Shown here: positions 7,401 through 15,601 of the stretch, one piece after another
Layout: every line of letters starts with the position of its first letter
Position numbering within the stretch: position 1 is the stretch's first letter
Assembly (NCBI RefSeq): GCF_023721795.1
Contig: NZ_JAMQYE010000002.1
Coordinates: forward strand, 124,001 to 188,000
DNA from: Zeimonas sediminis
GTDB lineage: Bacteria > Pseudomonadota > Gammaproteobacteria > Burkholderiales > Burkholderiaceae_E
DNA length: 64,000 nucleotides
Direction: 5' to 3'
Position numbers and translations under genes: made by a program
The notes under the pieces: model-generated
The model's database searches: none
What the model saw: the letters and a program-made list of their open reading frames with translations, nothing else
What the model was told of the DNA's origin: nothing

Positions 7401-9890
7401 TCAGGCCTCGCGAAGCGTGGCCAGCGGTGGCACCGACAGCACCGGCCTGAGGCTCAGCCAGCCGGCCACCAGCGCTAGCAGCATGCCAGCCGCCGCACCG
7501 GCCGGCAGCACAAGCCACTGCGGCTCGAACGGAAAGCGGAACACCTGCTCGGCCAGGATCCAGCCGATCGCGATCGCGCCGCCGGCCGCGAGCAGCCCGG
7601 CCAGCGCGCCGCCCATCGCCAGCTCGATCAGCTGGGCGCCCGCGAGCTGCCGGCGCGAGGCGCCGAGCGCGCGCATCAGCGCAGCCTCGCGGACCCGCTC
7701 GTCGCGCGAACTGGCCAGCGCGCCCCACAGCACGACGATGCCGGCGGCCAGCGTCAGCAGGAACAGCACCTGCACCGCCTGCACCACCTGGTCGATCATC
7801 GCCTGCACCTGTCGAACGATGTTGCCGGTGTCGAACACGGTCAGGTTCGGAAAGCGCGCGACCAGCTTCCGGTCGACCGCCTGGCCTTCCACGCGCGGCT
7901 GGTGGTAGGCGGTGATCAGGGTCTGCGGCTTGTCGGCCAGCGCCTCGGGCGACAGGATCATGAAGAAGTTGACCTTCATCGAGTCCCAGGCCACGCGGCG
8001 CACGCTGGTCACCTTCGCCTTGACGATCTCACCGGCGATGTCGAAGCCGAGTTCGTCGCCCATGGCCAGCCCCAGCGTGCCCATGATGCCCTGCTCCACC
8101 GAGACCTCGGCCTGGCCGGAGAACCAGGCTCCCTCGACCAAGGTGTTGTGGCCCGGCCGCTCGGCCGAATACGAGAGATTGAACTCGCGGTCGAGCATGC
8201 GGCGGGCGCGGTCGCCCTCGAAGTCGTCGGGTCCGACCTGACGGCCGTTGATCGAGACCAGCCGCCCGCGGATCATCGGGTACAGGTCGGGATCGATGCC
8301 CGCCCCGGCGAACTCGGCGAGCACCGGCTCGCGCTGGTCGGGCTGGATGTTGATCACGAAGCGGTTCGGCGCATCGGGCGGGCTGGCCGCGCGCCAGCCG
8401 TCGATCAGGTCGTTGCGGGTGACCGTGAGCAGCAGCAGCGCCATCAGGCCCACGGCCAGCGCCGACGTCTGCGCCACGGTCAGCGCGCGGCGCCGCGACC
8501 ACGACGCGAAGGCCAGGCGGATCGACGGGTTGCCGGCCACGAAGCCGGCATGACGCACCGGTTCGAGCAGGCGGACCGCGGCGAAGGACACGCCGGTGAA
8601 GACCAGCGCACCGCCGGCGAAGCCGCCGACCGCGATCGCCGCGAGCTTGCGGTCGCCCGAGAACCAGAACAGCAGCAGCGCGAACGCGGCGAGCGCCAGC
8701 CCCGCGCTGCCCCAGGCCGAGGCCGGCGCAGCGCCGACCTCGCGCCGGAGCACCCGCAAGGGCGGCACGCCCGCCAGCCGCAGGAAGGGAAAGGCGCCGA
8801 ATCCGAGCAGCAGCACGATCGCCGCGCCGCCGGCCTGCAGGATCGGGGCGATGCCAGGCATCGGCAGCGCGACCCCGATCAGCGGCTGGATCGCCCAGAC
8901 CAGGCCGTAGTGCACCGCCCAGCCGGTGGCCAGGCCCAGCACCGTGCCCGCGAGGGCCACCCAGCCCAGCTCGAGCAGCAGCAGGCGCACCAGCCGCGAA
9001 TGCGTGGCGCCGATGCTGCGCAGCACGGCCGCGCCGTCCAGGTGGCGCTCGGCGAAGCGGCGAGCGGCCAGCGCGATCGCGACCGCCGCGATCAGCGCCG
9101 ACAGCAACGCGACCAGCGACAGGAACTGCTCGGCGCGCTCCAGGGTTGCGCCGAGCTCGGGCCGGCCGTTGTCGAGCGATTCGACCTTCTGGCCGCGCTC
9201 GAGCCGCTCGCCGACCCACTTCTCGAAGGCCGCCACGGCCGCCGGCTCGCCGGCCAGCAGCATCCGCCAGCTGACCCGGCTCGCCGGCTGCACCAGCTTC
9301 GTGGCCGGCAGGTCGTCGAGCGCGATCATCGCGCGCGGCGCGAAATTGACGAAGCCCGCGCCGCGGTCGGGCTCGAGCGTGATCACCCGGGACAGCCGGA
9401 ACTCGGACTCGCCGAGCCGCACCGCGTCGCCGACCTTAAGCGCGAGCGCGTCGACCAGCTGCGGGTCGAGCCAGACCTCGCCGCGGACGGGCGCGGCCCC
9501 GGCCTCGCGATCGGGAGCACCCGGGGCATCGGCGACCCTGACCGCCCCGCGCAGAGGGTAGCCGCTCGACACCGCCTTGACCGAAGCCAGCTGCGGGAGC
9601 CCGCCACCCATGACCATGCTGGGAAAGACGACCGTTGCGGCGGTGCGCAGCCCGTCCTCGCGAGCGCGCGCGAGCCAGGCCTCCGGCAACTCGCGATCGG
9701 CGGCCACCACCAGGTCAGCGCCCAGCAACTGGCGCGCCTCGAGCGTGAGCGCCTCGCGCATCCGGTCGACGAACAGCCCGACGCTCGCGATCGCGCCGAT
9801 CGCCACGACCAGCGCCGCGACCAGCAGCCGCAACTCGCCGGCGCGCCAGTCGCGCCAGGTCAGCCTGAGGGAGAAGAGAAGGTCGTTCAT
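7401..9890 (-). CDS. FtsX-family ABC transporter permease (YbbP-like)
   Basis: 829 residues. It starts with a short cytoplasmic segment and a membrane helix (LLVAALVVAIGAIASVGLFV), then a large periplasmic domain. Two groups of membrane helices follow (about residues 260-430 and 700-825), which gives the duplicated FtsX layout of long permeases such as E. coli YbbP. Proteins of this type normally work with a small ATPase (YbbA-like), often encoded next to them. Here the upstream neighbour is a divergent crotonase gene and the downstream one a haemoglobin, so no ATPase partner is adjacent. The substrate is unknown. Confidence 0.85.
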   Translation of the reverse strand: MNDLLFSLRLTWRDWRAGELRLLVAALVVAIGAIASVGLFVDRMREALTLEARQLLGADLVVAADRELPEAWLARAREDGLRTAATVVFPSMVMGGGLPQLASVKAVSSGYPLRGAVRVADAPGAPDREAGAAPVRGEVWLDPQLVDALALKVGDAVRLGESEFRLSRVITLEPDRGAGFVNFAPRAMIALDDLPATKLVQPASRVSWRMLLAGEPAAVAAFEKWVGERLERGQKVESLDNGRPELGATLERAEQFLSLVALLSALIAAVAIALAARRFAERHLDGAAVLRSIGATHSRLVRLLLLELGWVALAGTVLGLATGWAVHYGLVWAIQPLIGVALPMPGIAPILQAGGAAIVLLLGFGAFPFLRLAGVPPLRVLRREVGAAPASAWGSAGLALAAFALLLFWFSGDRKLAAIAVGGFAGGALVFTGVSFAAVRLLEPVRHAGFVAGNPSIRLAFASWSRRRALTVAQTSALAVGLMALLLLTVTRNDLIDGWRAASPPDAPNRFVINIQPDQREPVLAEFAGAGIDPDLYPMIRGRLVSINGRQVGPDDFEGDRARRMLDREFNLSYSAERPGHNTLVEGAWFSGQAEVSVEQGIMGTLGLAMGDELGFDIAGEIVKAKVTSVRRVAWDSMKVNFFMILSPEALADKPQTLITAYHQPRVEGQAVDRKLVARFPNLTVFDTGNIVRQVQAMIDQVVQAVQVLFLLTLAAGIVVLWGALASSRDERVREAALMRALGASRRQLAGAQLIELAMGGALAGLLAAGGAIAIGWILAEQVFRFPFEPQWLVLPAGAAAGMLLALVAGWLSLRPVLSVPPLATLREA

Positions 9891-10043
9891 CGTGTCCAGA
9901 GTCCGGTCGCCGGCGGCAGGGCCGCCTTACCGGCCGCTTCATTATCCCGCATGGCTCGGGGCGCTAAGATCGACGCTGCGGCGCCGCGCGCCTTCGTGCC
10001 GCCAGCTTCCCCTTTCAAACCCTGCGACCCGAGGCCGACGACG

Positions 10044-10877
10044 ATGACCGAACGAACGATGGAGCTCTCGATCGAGGACCGCGTGGCGCGGCTCACGCTG
10101 TGCCGCCCCGAGCAGATGAACACGATGAGCCCGGCCTTCTGGCGCGAGCTGGAGGACGCGCTCGACAAGCTGCAGCGCGACGCGCCGGCCCGCGCGCTGG
10201 TCATCGACTCCACCGGCAAGCACTTCACCGCGGGCATGGCCCTCGACAGCTTCGACTCGTCGATCGCGCTCGACGACTCGAGCGCCCAGTCGCGCGCCAA
10301 CATCGCCGAGGTGCTGACCGACATGCAGCGCGCCTTCGACCGGATCGCGGGGCTGCGCATGCCGGTGATCGCGGCGATCCAGGGCGGCTGCGTGGGCGGC
10401 GGCGTGGACATGGTCGCCGCCTGCGACATCCGCTACTGCACGGCCGACGCGTTCTTCTGCATCCAGGAGATCAACATCGGCATGGCCGCCGACCTGGGCA
10501 CGCTGCAGCGCCTGCCCAAGCTGATCCCGGAGGGCGTGGTGCGCGAATACGCGTACACCGGCCGCCGGATGCCGGCCTACCGCGCGCTGGCGGTCGGGCT
10601 GGTCAACGAGGTGTTCGACACCCAGGAGGCGATGCTCGAGGCCGCGATGCAGACCGCGACGGAGATCGCCGCCCGCCCGCCGGTGGCCGTGTGGGCGACC
10701 AAGCAGGCGATCGACTACGCGCGCGACCACGCGGTGGCCGACGGCCTGCGCCAGATGGGCTGGCTGCAGGCCGGCATGTGGGACACCGGCGCGGTGGTCG
10801 AGGCGATCCAGGCGCGCGGCGAGCGGCGGGCCGCGGAGTTCCCGGACCTGAAGCCGCTGCGCTACTTCGGCGACTAA
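10044..10877 (+). CDS. Crotonase-family enzyme, probable delta(3,5)-delta(2,4)-dienoyl-CoA isomerase
   Basis: 277 residues. The crotonase oxyanion-hole segments are visible (KHFTAGMAL and GGCVGGGVDM). The three acidic residues characteristic of the ECH1 isomerase are conserved: Asp128 in AACDIRYCT, Glu142 in CIQEINIG and Asp150 in MAADLGTLQRLPK. This pattern fits the isomerase acting on odd-position double bonds in fatty-acid beta-oxidation better than a generic hydratase. The start MTERTM lacks a strong ribosome binding site; MELSIED five codons later is an alternative. The stop codon overlaps by 4 bp the end of the convergent oxidoreductase gene. Confidence 0.8.
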   Translation: MTERTMELSIEDRVARLTLCRPEQMNTMSPAFWRELEDALDKLQRDAPARALVIDSTGKHFTAGMALDSFDSSIALDDSSAQSRANIAEVLTDMQRAFDRIAGLRMPVIAAIQGGCVGGGVDMVAACDIRYCTADAFFCIQEINIGMAADLGTLQRLPKLIPEGVVREYAYTGRRMPAYRALAVGLVNEVFDTQEAMLEAAMQTATEIAARPPVAVWATKQAIDYARDHAVADGLRQMGWLQAGMWDTGAVVEAIQARGERRAAEFPDLKPLRYFGD

Positions 10878-11854
10878 CCCCTGGGCAGGATCGCGACCTT
10901 GCCCTTCACACGGCGCTCCATCACGTCGCGCAGCGCCTGGGCGGCCTCTTCCAGCTTGTAGGTCTTCGTGACCGGCGGCTTGACCTTGCCCGAAGTGTAG
11001 AGCTCGAACAGGTCGCGCAGGTGCTGGCGGGTGACCGCCTGGTCGCGCTGCAGGAAAGCGCCCCAGAACACGCCGACCACCGACGCGCTCTTGAGCAGCG
11101 CGAGGTTGAGCGGCAGTTTCGGGATCTCGCCGGCCGCGAAGCCCACCACCAGGTGCCGCCCTTCCCAGCCGATCGAGCGGAACGCGGGCTCGGTGTAGGG
11201 GCCACCGACCGGGTCGTAGATCACGTCCGGCCCCTTGCCGTTGGTCAGCAGCTTGATCCGCTCGCGCAGGTCCTCGGTCGCGTAGTTGATCGTCTCGTCG
11301 GCGCCGCGCTCGCGGCACAGCGCGAGCTTGTCGTCGCTCGACGCGCAGGCGATCACCCGCGCGCCCATCGCCTTGCCGATCTCGATCGCCGAGATGCCCA
11401 CGCCGCCGGCCGCGCCGAGCACCAGCAGCGTCTCGCCGGCGGCGAGCTTCGCCCGGTCCTTCAGCGCGTGCAGGCTGGTGCCGTAGGCCAGCACGTAGGC
11501 CGAGGCGGTCACGAAGTCCATGCCGTCGGGAATCGGCATCGTGCGCTCGGCCTTCACCGCGATCTCCTGCGCGTAGCCTCCCCAGGTGCTGCTGGCCAGC
11601 ACCCGGTCGCCGGGCGCGAAGGCCTTCACGCCCTCGCCGACCGCCTTGACCACGCCGGCGACCTCGCCGCCCGGCGAGAACGGCAGCTCGGGCTGGTACT
11701 GGTACTTCTTCTGGATGATCAGCGTGTCGGGAAAGTTCACGCCGGCCGCGTGGACCTCGATCAGCACCTCGCCCGGCCCGGCAACCGGCGAAGGCACATC
11801 CTCGACGACCAGCGTCTCGGGCAGGCCCCAGTCCTTGCACAGCACGGCTTTCAT
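10874..11854 (-). CDS. Quinone oxidoreductase-type zinc-independent MDR protein
   Basis: 326 residues. The medium-chain dehydrogenase fold is clear: a GroES-like N-terminal part (GEVLIEVHAAGVNFPD), the nucleotide-binding glycine motif LGAAGGVGISAIE around residues 145-157, and the quinone-oxidoreductase pattern KGPDVIYDPVGG. The zinc ligands of true alcohol dehydrogenases are absent. It should reduce quinones or enoyl compounds with NADPH. GGGAGGAGT precedes the start. A similar enzyme and the dienoyl-CoA isomerase lie tail to tail, but a shared pathway is only a guess. Confidence 0.85.
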   Translation of the reverse strand: MKAVLCKDWGLPETLVVEDVPSPVAGPGEVLIEVHAAGVNFPDTLIIQKKYQYQPELPFSPGGEVAGVVKAVGEGVKAFAPGDRVLASSTWGGYAQEIAVKAERTMPIPDGMDFVTASAYVLAYGTSLHALKDRAKLAAGETLLVLGAAGGVGISAIEIGKAMGARVIACASSDDKLALCRERGADETINYATEDLRERIKLLTNGKGPDVIYDPVGGPYTEPAFRSIGWEGRHLVVGFAAGEIPKLPLNLALLKSASVVGVFWGAFLQRDQAVTRQHLRDLFELYTSGKVKPPVTKTYKLEEAAQALRDVMERRVKGKVAILPRG

Positions 11855-11868
11855 TCGAACTCCTCCCT

Positions 11869-11900
11869 GAAAATGAAGGGACCGGCGCGCGGCCGGTCCC
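11869..11900 (-). terminator. Possible terminator of the DUF4382 lipoprotein gene
   Basis: On the minus strand GGGACCGG and CCGGTCCC form an 8-bp stem, followed by TTCATTTTC. The T-run is interrupted, and the hairpin sits directly upstream of the ribosome binding site of the oxidoreductase gene, so it could instead affect that gene. A second perfect 9-bp hairpin (CCCGCCGGC/GCCGGCGGG, 11957-11977) without a T-run lies closer to the lipoprotein stop. Confidence 0.4.
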
Positions 11901-11989
11901 GGACTCGTCTCAGGATGGATGTTACGGCACGCCGGCGGCGAGCGCGCCGGGGCCGCCCCGCCGGCAGGGCCGGCGGGAGGCTGCAGGGC

Positions 11990-13189
11990 TCAGGGAGCCA
12001 TCGGGAGCGACAGGTCGGTCCGGTCGCCAGCATTGAGGTCGACGTCGACCGGCGTGCCGGGCCCGTTGTCGCCGACGGCGACCAGCGTGAACAGGCCACC
12101 GTTGGCGCCCGCGCCCCCGTCGACATCCGCCGGCTCGACCGTCAGGGCGAAGGAGAACTCGCCCGTCACCGCGTCGGCGTTCTGGAAGGCCAGTTCGACG
12201 ACGATGTCATTGGCGGTGTCGGCCGGATCGACGACCTTCTGCAGCACCCGGACCAGGGCCGAACCGGCCGGAGCGACGTTGCCCGAAACGGTGCGCATCG
12301 TCGGATAGCTCGTCACCGGCGGATCGCCGGACGTGACCTCCTCCACCGGCGTCAGCACGAGCGGATCGATCGCGAGGATCTCGCCGGCCACGACGGTCAC
12401 GCCGGTCTGCACCAGCGGCCGGTAGCCCGCCTTGGTGACGACCAGGTTGTAGTTGCCGCCCTCGGCGACCGGCGCGAGCTTCCAGCTGCCATCGGCGTTC
12501 GGCGTCGTCGCGCGCAAGACGGTCACGGTGTCGGTGGACGGGTCGTAGACCTGCAACGAAACGCTCGCGTTCGCACCCACCGTCGCATCCGCGAACGAAC
12601 CCGACACCGCACCGGCATCGAGCACCGGGATCACCGTGATGACCGGCTTGAGGTTGTACTTGCCGCTGTTGCCGGCCTTGACGATCGAGCGCGCCGCGTC
12701 GAAGTCGAGCACGATCTCGACGAGCTGGCCGTCCTCGACGGTAAAGGGCTTCGCGTTCAGCTTCAGGCCGCTCTGCTGGGCGCTGGGCGTCTTGAGCGGA
12801 AGCGGCTCGGTCGAGCCGTCGGCGAGCACCAGTTCGTTGTCGTTCGGGCCCGAGCCGAGCACCAGCCGGAACTGGTGGTACTGGCCGGCCGGCACTTCGA
12901 TCGCACCGAGCTCGGCCAGCACGCCGTTTCGCAGCGTCAACAGGTCGATCTTCTTGGGCGGGTTCAAGACGATCTCTTCCCAGCCCCCGTCGCCCTCGGC
13001 GGCGGTCTCGTCCATGTGGACACGAACCTTCTCGACGGTGACCCAGACTTCCTTGTACTCGGGGGTGGCCGGCGCGTCGGTCATCTTGACGCTGAGCGTG
13101 CCGGTGCCGCTGGCGCTGCCCCCGCCGCCGCCGCAGGCGGCGAGCACGGAAGCCGCGAAGGCCATCAGGAGCATTCGAAGGTATTTCAT
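11990..13189 (-). CDS. DUF4382 domain lipoprotein
   Basis: 399 residues. I chose the start MKYLRMLL because it opens a lipoprotein signal peptide (lipobox LAAC with Cys19, then a poly-Gly spacer) and GGAGA precedes it; a 25-residue longer frame is less likely. After the spacer, GTLSVKMTDAPATPEYKEVWVTV matches the DUF4382 type of outer-membrane or surface lipoprotein. The C-terminal half has a beta-sandwich-like segment (SVSLQVYDPSTDTVTVLRAT, ITKAGYRPL-type pattern) resembling carboxypeptidase regulatory-like domains. It is probably surface-anchored. No partner genes are nearby and the function is unknown. Confidence 0.75.
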   Translation of the reverse strand: MKYLRMLLMAFAASVLAACGGGGGSASGTGTLSVKMTDAPATPEYKEVWVTVEKVRVHMDETAAEGDGGWEEIVLNPPKKIDLLTLRNGVLAELGAIEVPAGQYHQFRLVLGSGPNDNELVLADGSTEPLPLKTPSAQQSGLKLNAKPFTVEDGQLVEIVLDFDAARSIVKAGNSGKYNLKPVITVIPVLDAGAVSGSFADATVGANASVSLQVYDPSTDTVTVLRATTPNADGSWKLAPVAEGGNYNLVVTKAGYRPLVQTGVTVVAGEILAIDPLVLTPVEEVTSGDPPVTSYPTMRTVSGNVAPAGSALVRVLQKVVDPADTANDIVVELAFQNADAVTGEFSFALTVEPADVDGGAGANGGLFTLVAVGDNGPGTPVDVDLNAGDRTDLSLPMAP

Positions 13190-13326
13190 CTGGAGTCTCC
13201 AGAAGTCATGGGAACGCCGTCCGATTGTAGGTGCCGCCAGGTTCGCGCTCACGTGACGAAGCACCTTGAAACATTTCTGGCGGGACGCACGGCAGATCGT
13301 GGCCGACCGGCGGCGGCCTTCCCCGA

Positions 13327-13332
13327 TATACT
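13327..13332 (+). promoter_or_regulatory. Candidate -10 element of tRNA-Ser
   Basis: TATACT (five of six consensus bases) lies 10 bp before the mature 5' end of tRNA-Ser. I see no clear -35 element at the usual distance in the GC-rich sequence before it. Confidence 0.4.
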
Positions 13333-13342
13333 CGGCTCGTCC

Positions 13343-13432
13343 GGAGACGTGGCCGAGCGGTTTAAGGCAGCAGTCTTGAAAACTGCCGAGGGGGCAACCC
13401 CTCCGTGAGTTCGAATCTCACCGTCTCCGCCA
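13343..13432 (+). tRNA. tRNA-Ser (anticodon UGA)
   Basis: 90 nt with encoded CCA. The acceptor stem GGAGACG pairs with CGTCTCC, and the anticodon loop (13375-13381) holds TGA at 13377-13379. A long variable arm (GAGGGGGCAACCCCTC type) marks it as a class II serine tRNA, and the T-arm contains TTCGAAT. It should read UCA and related UCN codons. It stands alone between the lipoprotein and PaiB-like genes. Confidence 0.96.
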
Positions 13433-13513
13433 CGCCACGCGGCCGCGCGCCCGGGCAGTCCGCGCCGCAAGCCGGCAGCAATCGCTGCGCGCGCCCGTTC
13501 GGAGAGAGTCGCC

Positions 13514-14176
13514 ATGTACCTCCCCCCGCATTTCATCGAGGCGCGCGCCGACGAGCTGCGCCGCCTCATCGTCGAGCATCCGCTCGGTGCCCTGGTGACG
13601 AACGGCCCGAACGGGCTCGACGCCAATCACGTTCCGTTCGAGTTCGACGCCGGCACCGGCCCGCACGGAATCCTGCGCGCGCACGTGGCGCGCGCGAACC
13701 CGGTCTGGAACGAGGCCGCCGACGGCGACGAGGTGCTGGTGATCTTCCGGGGCGCCGAGGCCTACGTGTCGCCGAACTGGTACCCGAGCAAGCACGAGGC
13801 CCACAAGCAGGTGCCGACCTGGAATTACCAGGTCGTTCACGTTCACGGCCGGATCAGGATTCGCGACGACGAGCGATTCGTGCGCGGCCTGGTCGCGCGG
13901 CTCACGCGCGCCCACGAGGCCGGCACCGGCCAGACACCCTGGAAGATGGGCGACGCGCCGCCCGACTTCATCGACACGATGCTGGCGGCGATCGTCGGCA
14001 TCGAGGTCGAGATCGACCGCATCGTCGGCAAGTCCAAGCTCAGCCAGAACAAGGAAGCGCGCGACCGGGTCAACGCGGCCGGTGAGCTGGGCAAGCGCGG
14101 CAAGGCGGAGATCTCCGGCGCCATGCTCGACGCGGCGGCTCAGGCGCCCGGTGGCGCCCCGCCGAAGTCGCGTTGA
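13514..14176 (+). CDS. PaiB-family FMN-binding protein
   Basis: 220 residues. The N-terminus MYLPPHFIEAR, the segment YVSPNWYPSKHE and the C-terminal GKSKLSQNK are typical of the PaiB family, whose fold is the FMN-binding split barrel. In Bacillus the family name comes from a regulator of protease and sporulation genes, but the biochemical role in proteobacteria is unclear. The last codons overlap the start of the methyltransferase-like gene, suggesting translational coupling. GGAGAG precedes the start. Confidence 0.85.
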   Translation: MYLPPHFIEARADELRRLIVEHPLGALVTNGPNGLDANHVPFEFDAGTGPHGILRAHVARANPVWNEAADGDEVLVIFRGAEAYVSPNWYPSKHEAHKQVPTWNYQVVHVHGRIRIRDDERFVRGLVARLTRAHEAGTGQTPWKMGDAPPDFIDTMLAAIVGIEVEIDRIVGKSKLSQNKEARDRVNAAGELGKRGKAEISGAMLDAAAQAPGGAPPKSR

Positions 14177-14613
14177 ATCGCCCTCTCGGCAGCCTGCTGG
14201 TCGCGCTGCAGTTCGCGCTGCTGGCGGCCCTGCTGGCCGTTGCCGCGCGCGGCGGCCACTGGTCGCCGACCGCGATCGCCCTGGCCCTCGCGGGCATCGC
14301 GCTGGGCCTGTCCGCGGTGTGGTCCAATCGACCCGGCAACTTCAACATCCATCCGGAACCGAAGGCCGGCGGGACGCTGGTCCGAACCGGTCCGTATCGC
14401 TGGATCCGACACCCGATGTACAGCGCGCTGCTGCTCTTCGGCGCCGGCTGCGCGCTGGCCGCGGGCGGCGCGGTCGGCTGGGCGCTGTGGATCTCTCTGG
14501 CCGCCACGCTGAACGCGAAGGCCGCGCTCGAGGAGCGCTGGATGGCGACGGCGCACGTCGGCTACGCGGACTACCGCGCGGCCACCAGGCGTTTCGTGCC
14601 CTTCCTGTTCTGA
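14173..14613 (+). CDS. Isoprenylcysteine carboxyl methyltransferase-like membrane protein
   Basis: 146 residues, with three to four membrane helices. The segment LVRTGPYRWIRHPMYSALLL matches the core of the ICMT/PEMT-like family of membrane methyltransferases (R-x-P-x-Y-x-x-x-R-H-P-x-Y pattern). The ERW and YADYRAATRRFVPF segments at the end also fit. The start is a TTG overlapping the PaiB stop; no ATG exists nearby, so translation probably depends on the upstream gene. The substrate is unknown. Confidence 0.8.
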   Translation: MNRPLGSLLVALQFALLAALLAVAARGGHWSPTAIALALAGIALGLSAVWSNRPGNFNIHPEPKAGGTLVRTGPYRWIRHPMYSALLLFGAGCALAAGGAVGWALWISLAATLNAKAALEERWMATAHVGYADYRAATRRFVPFLF

Positions 14614-14650
14614 TGAAGCGCGCGGCGCGCAACCAGGGCCTGTTCGGGCC

Positions 14651-14974
14651 CTAGAACGGCACCCTGCCGGTCCACATGTCTCGATACATCCGCCAGTCGC
14701 CCATGAAGCTGTAGAGCGGGCGCCTGAAGCTCGCGGGCCGGTTCTTCTCGAACCCGAAGTGCCCGAGCCAGGCGAAGCCGTAGCCGGCCAGCACGCCATA
14801 GAGCAGGTACTGGGGACGACCGGTGACGACCAGCATGACCAGGCAGACCAGCGCCAGCGTTGAGCCCAGGAAATGCAGGCGCCGGCAGGTCGCGTTGCTG
14901 TGCTCCTGCAGGTAGAACGGGTAGAACTCGGCGAAGCTGCGAAAGCTCGCCGGATCGACGGTCTGCGTGCTCAT
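14651..14974 (-). CDS. Mpo1-like protein (DUF962)
   Basis: 107 residues. The frame starts at MSTQTVD with GAGGAG upstream. It contains FAEFYPFYLQEHSNATCRRLHF and GHFGFEKNRPASFRRPLYS, the conserved His and Glu motifs of the DUF962/Mpo1-like family, around two membrane helices. The yeast relative is an iron-dependent dioxygenase acting on 2-hydroxy fatty acids; the function of the short bacterial form is not established. The gene follows the PNPOx-like gene by 13 bp on the same strand. Confidence 0.85.
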   Translation of the reverse strand: MSTQTVDPASFRSFAEFYPFYLQEHSNATCRRLHFLGSTLALVCLVMLVVTGRPQYLLYGVLAGYGFAWLGHFGFEKNRPASFRRPLYSFMGDWRMYRDMWTGRVPF

Positions 14975-14987
14975 CGTGGTCGCCTCC

Positions 14988-15554
14988 TCAAGGTACCAGC
15001 CACTCCGCCCGCTCGCCGCTGAAGCGAATCCGGCGGTGATTGCCGTCGGCCGCGAGCGCCAGCCAGTCCATCTGCTCGATGCGCATCGCGACCACGCAAA
15101 GTTGATGCGCGGTTGCGGGGGCGCGGGCGGCCTGAACGAGCGGCGCACCGGGCGCCGCGGGCGCGAGGTAGTCGCCTGCCGCACCGGTGGCGGCGATCCG
15201 GCTCCAGGCCGTCCGAACATTCTCGCCGTCGACCTCGACGGAGGCGACAACGACGGCCCGCAACTGCCAGCCCAACCGGCGACTCCAGAATACCAGCGCT
15301 GCCCGGGGCTCGCTCAGCAATTCGGCCACCTTGGGGCTGCGGCGATCGCTGTAGACGACCAGCCGCGCCTCGCCAGGGACGACTTCCCGAAGCACCACGG
15401 TGCGAGCCTGCGGCGCGCCGTCGAGCCCTGCGCTGGCCAGCACCGGCGTGCGCCAATCGTGCCCGCGATCCCGGCATGCAAGGCCGAGCTCGCGCCAGAT
15501 GCCCTCGCGGATGGCGGCGGCATCGTCCGCCGAAGCCGTGCGCTGGAAATTCAT
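14988..15554 (-). CDS. Pyridoxamine 5'-phosphate oxidase-like FMN protein
   Basis: 188 residues. The split-barrel pattern is visible: GLDGAPQARTVVLREV, then RLVVYSDRRSPKVAEL and AALVFWSRRLGWQLR. This matches PNPOx-family FMN-binding proteins of the Alr4036 type rather than a true PdxH, because the C-terminal PdxH signature is not seen. The C-terminal HRRIRFSGERAEWLVP fits the same group. It lies 47 bp after the Nudix gene and 13 bp before the Mpo1-like gene, all on the minus strand. No strong ribosome binding site is visible. Confidence 0.75.
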   Translation of the reverse strand: MNFQRTASADDAAAIREGIWRELGLACRDRGHDWRTPVLASAGLDGAPQARTVVLREVVPGEARLVVYSDRRSPKVAELLSEPRAALVFWSRRLGWQLRAVVVASVEVDGENVRTAWSRIAATGAAGDYLAPAAPGAPLVQAARAPATAHQLCVVAMRIEQMDWLALAADGNHRRIRFSGERAEWLVP

Positions 15555-15601
15555 TCCGACTCGGGCAGCAGCCGCAAGGCCCGGGCGCGGCGGGCCGCGC
15601 C

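Noticed and set aside
7902-10043. Upstream part of a 991-codon plus-strand open frame leading into the crotonase gene
   Set aside because: The first 714 codons are antisense to the FtsX-type permease; the true crotonase begins at 10044.
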